Made by a program: the position numbers and the translations under genes
Assembly (NCBI GenBank): GCA_036259835.1
Contig: DATABA010000156.1
Span: 1 to 59,164 of the forward strand
Length of the DNA stretch: 59,164 nucleotides
Reading direction: 5' to 3'
Origin: JALYGK01 sp036259835
GTDB taxonomy: Bacteria > Actinomycetota > UBA4738
The notes under the pieces: generated by a model
Database searches by the model: none
The model's input: only the letters and a program-made list of their open reading frames with translations
What the model was told of the DNA's origin: nothing
Shown here: piece after piece, positions 57,632-59,164 of the stretch
Layout of the letters: each line of letters begins with the position of its first letter
Numbering within the stretch: position 1 is the stretch's first letter

Positions 57632-58042
57632 ATGGAGCGCAAGACACAGGACCTTCCAAAGACCGAAGAGGAGTGGAAGGAGCGCCTCACCCCCGAGCAG
57701 TTCCAGATCCTTCGGCGAAAGGGAACCGAGCGGGCATTCACGGGTAAGTACTGGAACGTCCACGACGACGGCATCTATCGCTGCGCCGGTTGCGGGGCGG
57801 AGCTCTTCGACGCGCATACCAAGTTTGAGTCCGGCACCGGGTGGCCGAGCTTCTACGAGCCCGCGAACCGTGCCAACGTGGAACTTCATCCGGACACGAG
57901 CTATGGGATGGTTCGAACCGAGGTGACGTGCAAGAACTGCGGCGGGCACCTGGGCCACGTCTTCGACGACGGTCCCGCGCCGACTGGACAGCGGTATTGC
58001 ATCAACTCGGCGGCCCTGGAACTGGATCGATCCAAAGCGTAA
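57632..58042 (+). CDS. msrB: Peptide-methionine (R)-S-oxide reductase
   Basis: A 136-residue enzyme. The zinc CxxC pairs are CAGCGAELF and CKNCGGHLGHVF, the substrate region is GTGWPSFYEP, and the catalytic Cys is in RYCINSAAL. GAGGAGG four bases before ATG 57632 sets the start; the open frame upstream is not gene-like. It repairs oxidised methionine. Divergent from the DedA-like gene, probably cotranscribed with the enoyl-CoA hydratase. Confidence 0.95.
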   Translation: MERKTQDLPKTEEEWKERLTPEQFQILRRKGTERAFTGKYWNVHDDGIYRCAGCGAELFDAHTKFESGTGWPSFYEPANRANVELHPDTSYGMVRTEVTCKNCGGHLGHVFDDGPAPTGQRYCINSAALELDRSKA

Positions 58043-58065
58043 GCGGTTCCTGAAGGAACAGACAG

Positions 58066-58833
58066 ATGACCAAGGTTCGCTACGAGCCCGAGCCACCGCT
58101 TGCCGTCGTCACCATCGACCGTCCCGAGGTGCGCAATGCCGTCGACCCGGAAACGGCCGAAGCGCTGGTCGAAGCGTTCGCTGCGTTCGACGCTGATCCG
58201 TCGCTCAGCGTGGCGATCTTCACCGGCGCGGGCGGGCACTTCTGCGGGGGGTTCGACCTGAAAGCGCTCGCTCGAGGCGACACGTCGATCCGGGTGGAGG
58301 GCCGCTCGCCGATGGGACCGGCCAGGATGCTTCTCTCCAAGCCGGTGATTGCGGCGGTGGAGGGCTACGCGGTGGGCGGAGGGTTCGAGCTGGCGCTGTG
58401 GTGCGACCTGCGGGTTGCGTCCCGATCAGCGGTGTTCGGCGTGTTCAACCGGAGATTCGGCGTGCCGTTGATCGATGGGGGCACGGTTCGACTGCCCCGC
58501 CTGATCGGTCACAGCCGAGCGATGGACGTCATCCTCACCGGGCGCGCCGTCTCGGCGGATGAGGCCTTCGCCATCGGGCTTGTCAACCGCCTGGTTGACT
58601 CCGGTCGGGCGATGGAAACGGCCGTCGCCCTGGGACAGGAGCTGTCGAGGCTCCCACAGACGTGTTTGAGGTCCGACCGGCTCTCGGCGCACGAGCAGTG
58701 GCCGATGCCGATCGATGAAGCGATCGCCAACGAATGGCGACGAGGCGTCGAGGTGATCGCTTCAGGGGAGAGCACGGCCGGTGCCGCCCGTTTTGCGGAA
58801 GGCGCCGGCCGTCACGGCGAAGCCGGCGTCTGA
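58066..58833 (+). CDS. Enoyl-CoA hydratase/isomerase family protein
   Basis: A 255-residue crotonase-fold protein. The oxyanion-hole motifs are FTGAGGHFCGGFDLKAL and AVEGYAVGGGFELALWCDLR. The position of the first catalytic Glu is occupied by Asn in GVFNRRFGVPLIDGG, so it may not be a hydratase; isomerase, hydrolase or dehalogenase-like relatives are possible. AAGGA precedes the ATG. Its end overlaps the convergent acyltransferase by 22 bases. Confidence 0.85.
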   Translation: MTKVRYEPEPPLAVVTIDRPEVRNAVDPETAEALVEAFAAFDADPSLSVAIFTGAGGHFCGGFDLKALARGDTSIRVEGRSPMGPARMLLSKPVIAAVEGYAVGGGFELALWCDLRVASRSAVFGVFNRRFGVPLIDGGTVRLPRLIGHSRAMDVILTGRAVSADEAFAIGLVNRLVDSGRAMETAVALGQELSRLPQTCLRSDRLSAHEQWPMPIDEAIANEWRRGVEVIASGESTAGAARFAEGAGRHGEAGV

Positions 58834-59164
58834 ACGCGGGCCGGCGAGCGGTTCAGGCCGATCCACTCGTCGACCCGCTCCCACCAGTCGTAGAGCCAGT
58901 CGTTTTGCTCTTCTGAGCCGACAGGTATGTCGGTGAACTGAACGCGCCAGTAGCGCACCTGCACCGGCCGCTCCAGCGGCACGCTTCGCCACAACGCCGA
59001 CAGCGCGCTCAGGTCCTCCAGACCGGTATGCGCCACGAAGATCACATCGGCTTCTTTCGCGGTGGAGAGAGCGGCGATCGCCCCACCGGTGTAGGGCGGG
59101 AGCACGTGATGCATTCGTTCCGCCTGCTCGGCTTCATCGTGCAGGCCCTTCTTCCTGAGCTTCG
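58812..59164 (-). CDS. PlsC-type acyltransferase, C-terminal part (N-terminus beyond the window)
   Basis: 117 residues at the end of a larger protein, open to the window edge: KLRKKGLHDEAEQAERMHHV, then LPPYTGGAIAALSTAKEADV, FVAHTGLEDLSALSALWR, RPVQVRYWRVQFTDIPVG and WLYDWWERVDEWIGL. This matches the C-terminal region of actinobacterial 1-acylglycerol-3-phosphate acyltransferase-like proteins. The catalytic HX4D motif would lie outside the window. Confidence 0.7.
   Translation of the reverse strand, partial: KLRKKGLHDEAEQAERMHHVLPPYTGGAIAALSTAKEADVIFVAHTGLEDLSALSALWRSVPLERPVQVRYWRVQFTDIPVGSEEQNDWLYDWWERVDEWIGLNRSPARVQTPASP

Noticed and set aside
57901..57930. GGTTCGAACC, resembling a tRNA T-arm
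   Set aside because: It lies within msrB and no cloverleaf can be built around it.
1..59164. CRISPR arrays, insertion sequences, prophage genes, rRNA or tRNA
   Set aside because: No regularly spaced repeats, transposase or phage motifs, terminal inverted repeats or RNA gene signatures were seen on reading both strands.

Overview
The window is high-GC bacterial DNA, densely packed on both strands. It most resembles an uncultured member of the Actinomycetota. The evidence is family content: an AdnAB-type pair of helicase-nucleases; a three-gene QcrCAB cytochrome bc complex with a three-membrane-segment Rieske protein, a diheme c subunit and a PDWY-type cytochrome b; a DUF222/HNH protein; a 7Fe FdxA ferredoxin; and F420-type (LLM, FrhB) proteins. 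The closest relative cannot be fixed from sequence alone. No tRNA, rRNA, CRISPR array or insertion sequence was seen. No gene-free stretch exceeds 300 bases.

Layout. 1-5.7 kb: a MidA-like methyltransferase (cut by the left edge), a NUDIX and a metallo-beta-lactamase-fold hydrolase, a Crp/Fnr regulator, a DehI-fold protein, a small unknown protein and a secreted LVIVD-repeat protein. 5.8-12 kb: adnA-adnB, the double-strand-break end-processing machine. 12-21.8 kb (minus strand): ten genes running ctaC-ctaD-ctaE-orf140-qcrC-qcrA-qcrB-5-formyl-THF cyclo-ligase-site-2 protease-amidohydrolase, in which every junction overlaps. 21.9-30.1 kb (plus strand): an MBL/rhodanese protein followed by a complete System I cytochrome c maturation operon, ccmA to ccmI, including a 45-residue ccmD. 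The two divergent blocks form one respiratory module: one makes the bc/caa3 electron-transfer chain, the other attaches its c-type hemes.

30.1-38.7 kb: a GNAT protein, a degenerate receiver domain, a DUF222/HNH protein, ispH, an MgtE-type transporter with a tandem PhoU/TrkA-C partner, a membrane-anchored sulfite-oxidase-fold protein and three small proteins. 38.7-43.2 kb: pterin carbinolamine dehydratase, aldehyde dehydrogenase, DUF72, a small membrane protein, an alpha/beta hydrolase and an LLM flavin/F420 oxidoreductase. 43.3-47.2 kb: FdxA, an FrhB-like F420 oxidoreductase, an unknown protein, an A-type Fe-S carrier, CoA pyrophosphatase, a CoA-binding protein and DUF4177. 47.2-50 kb: a CASTOR/POLLUX-like channel and an AT-richer PASTA/excalibur membrane protein. 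50-53.2 kb: a transsulfuration operon (CBS, DUF429, cystathionine gamma-synthase). 53.3-59.2 kb: a lipoprotein, a PLP decarboxylase, a second lipoprotein, a GT9 glycosyltransferase, a DedA-like protein, msrB, an enoyl-CoA hydratase and a PlsC-type acyltransferase cut by the right edge.

Two expression themes stand out. Several transcription-unit heads have no Shine-Dalgarno site but carry a TAnnnT box exactly 6-7 bases before the start codon, which suggests leaderless mRNAs. In three genes the conserved N-terminus lies upstream of any in-frame ATG, GTG or TTG. Two of these have a CTG preceded by a well-placed Shine-Dalgarno sequence.
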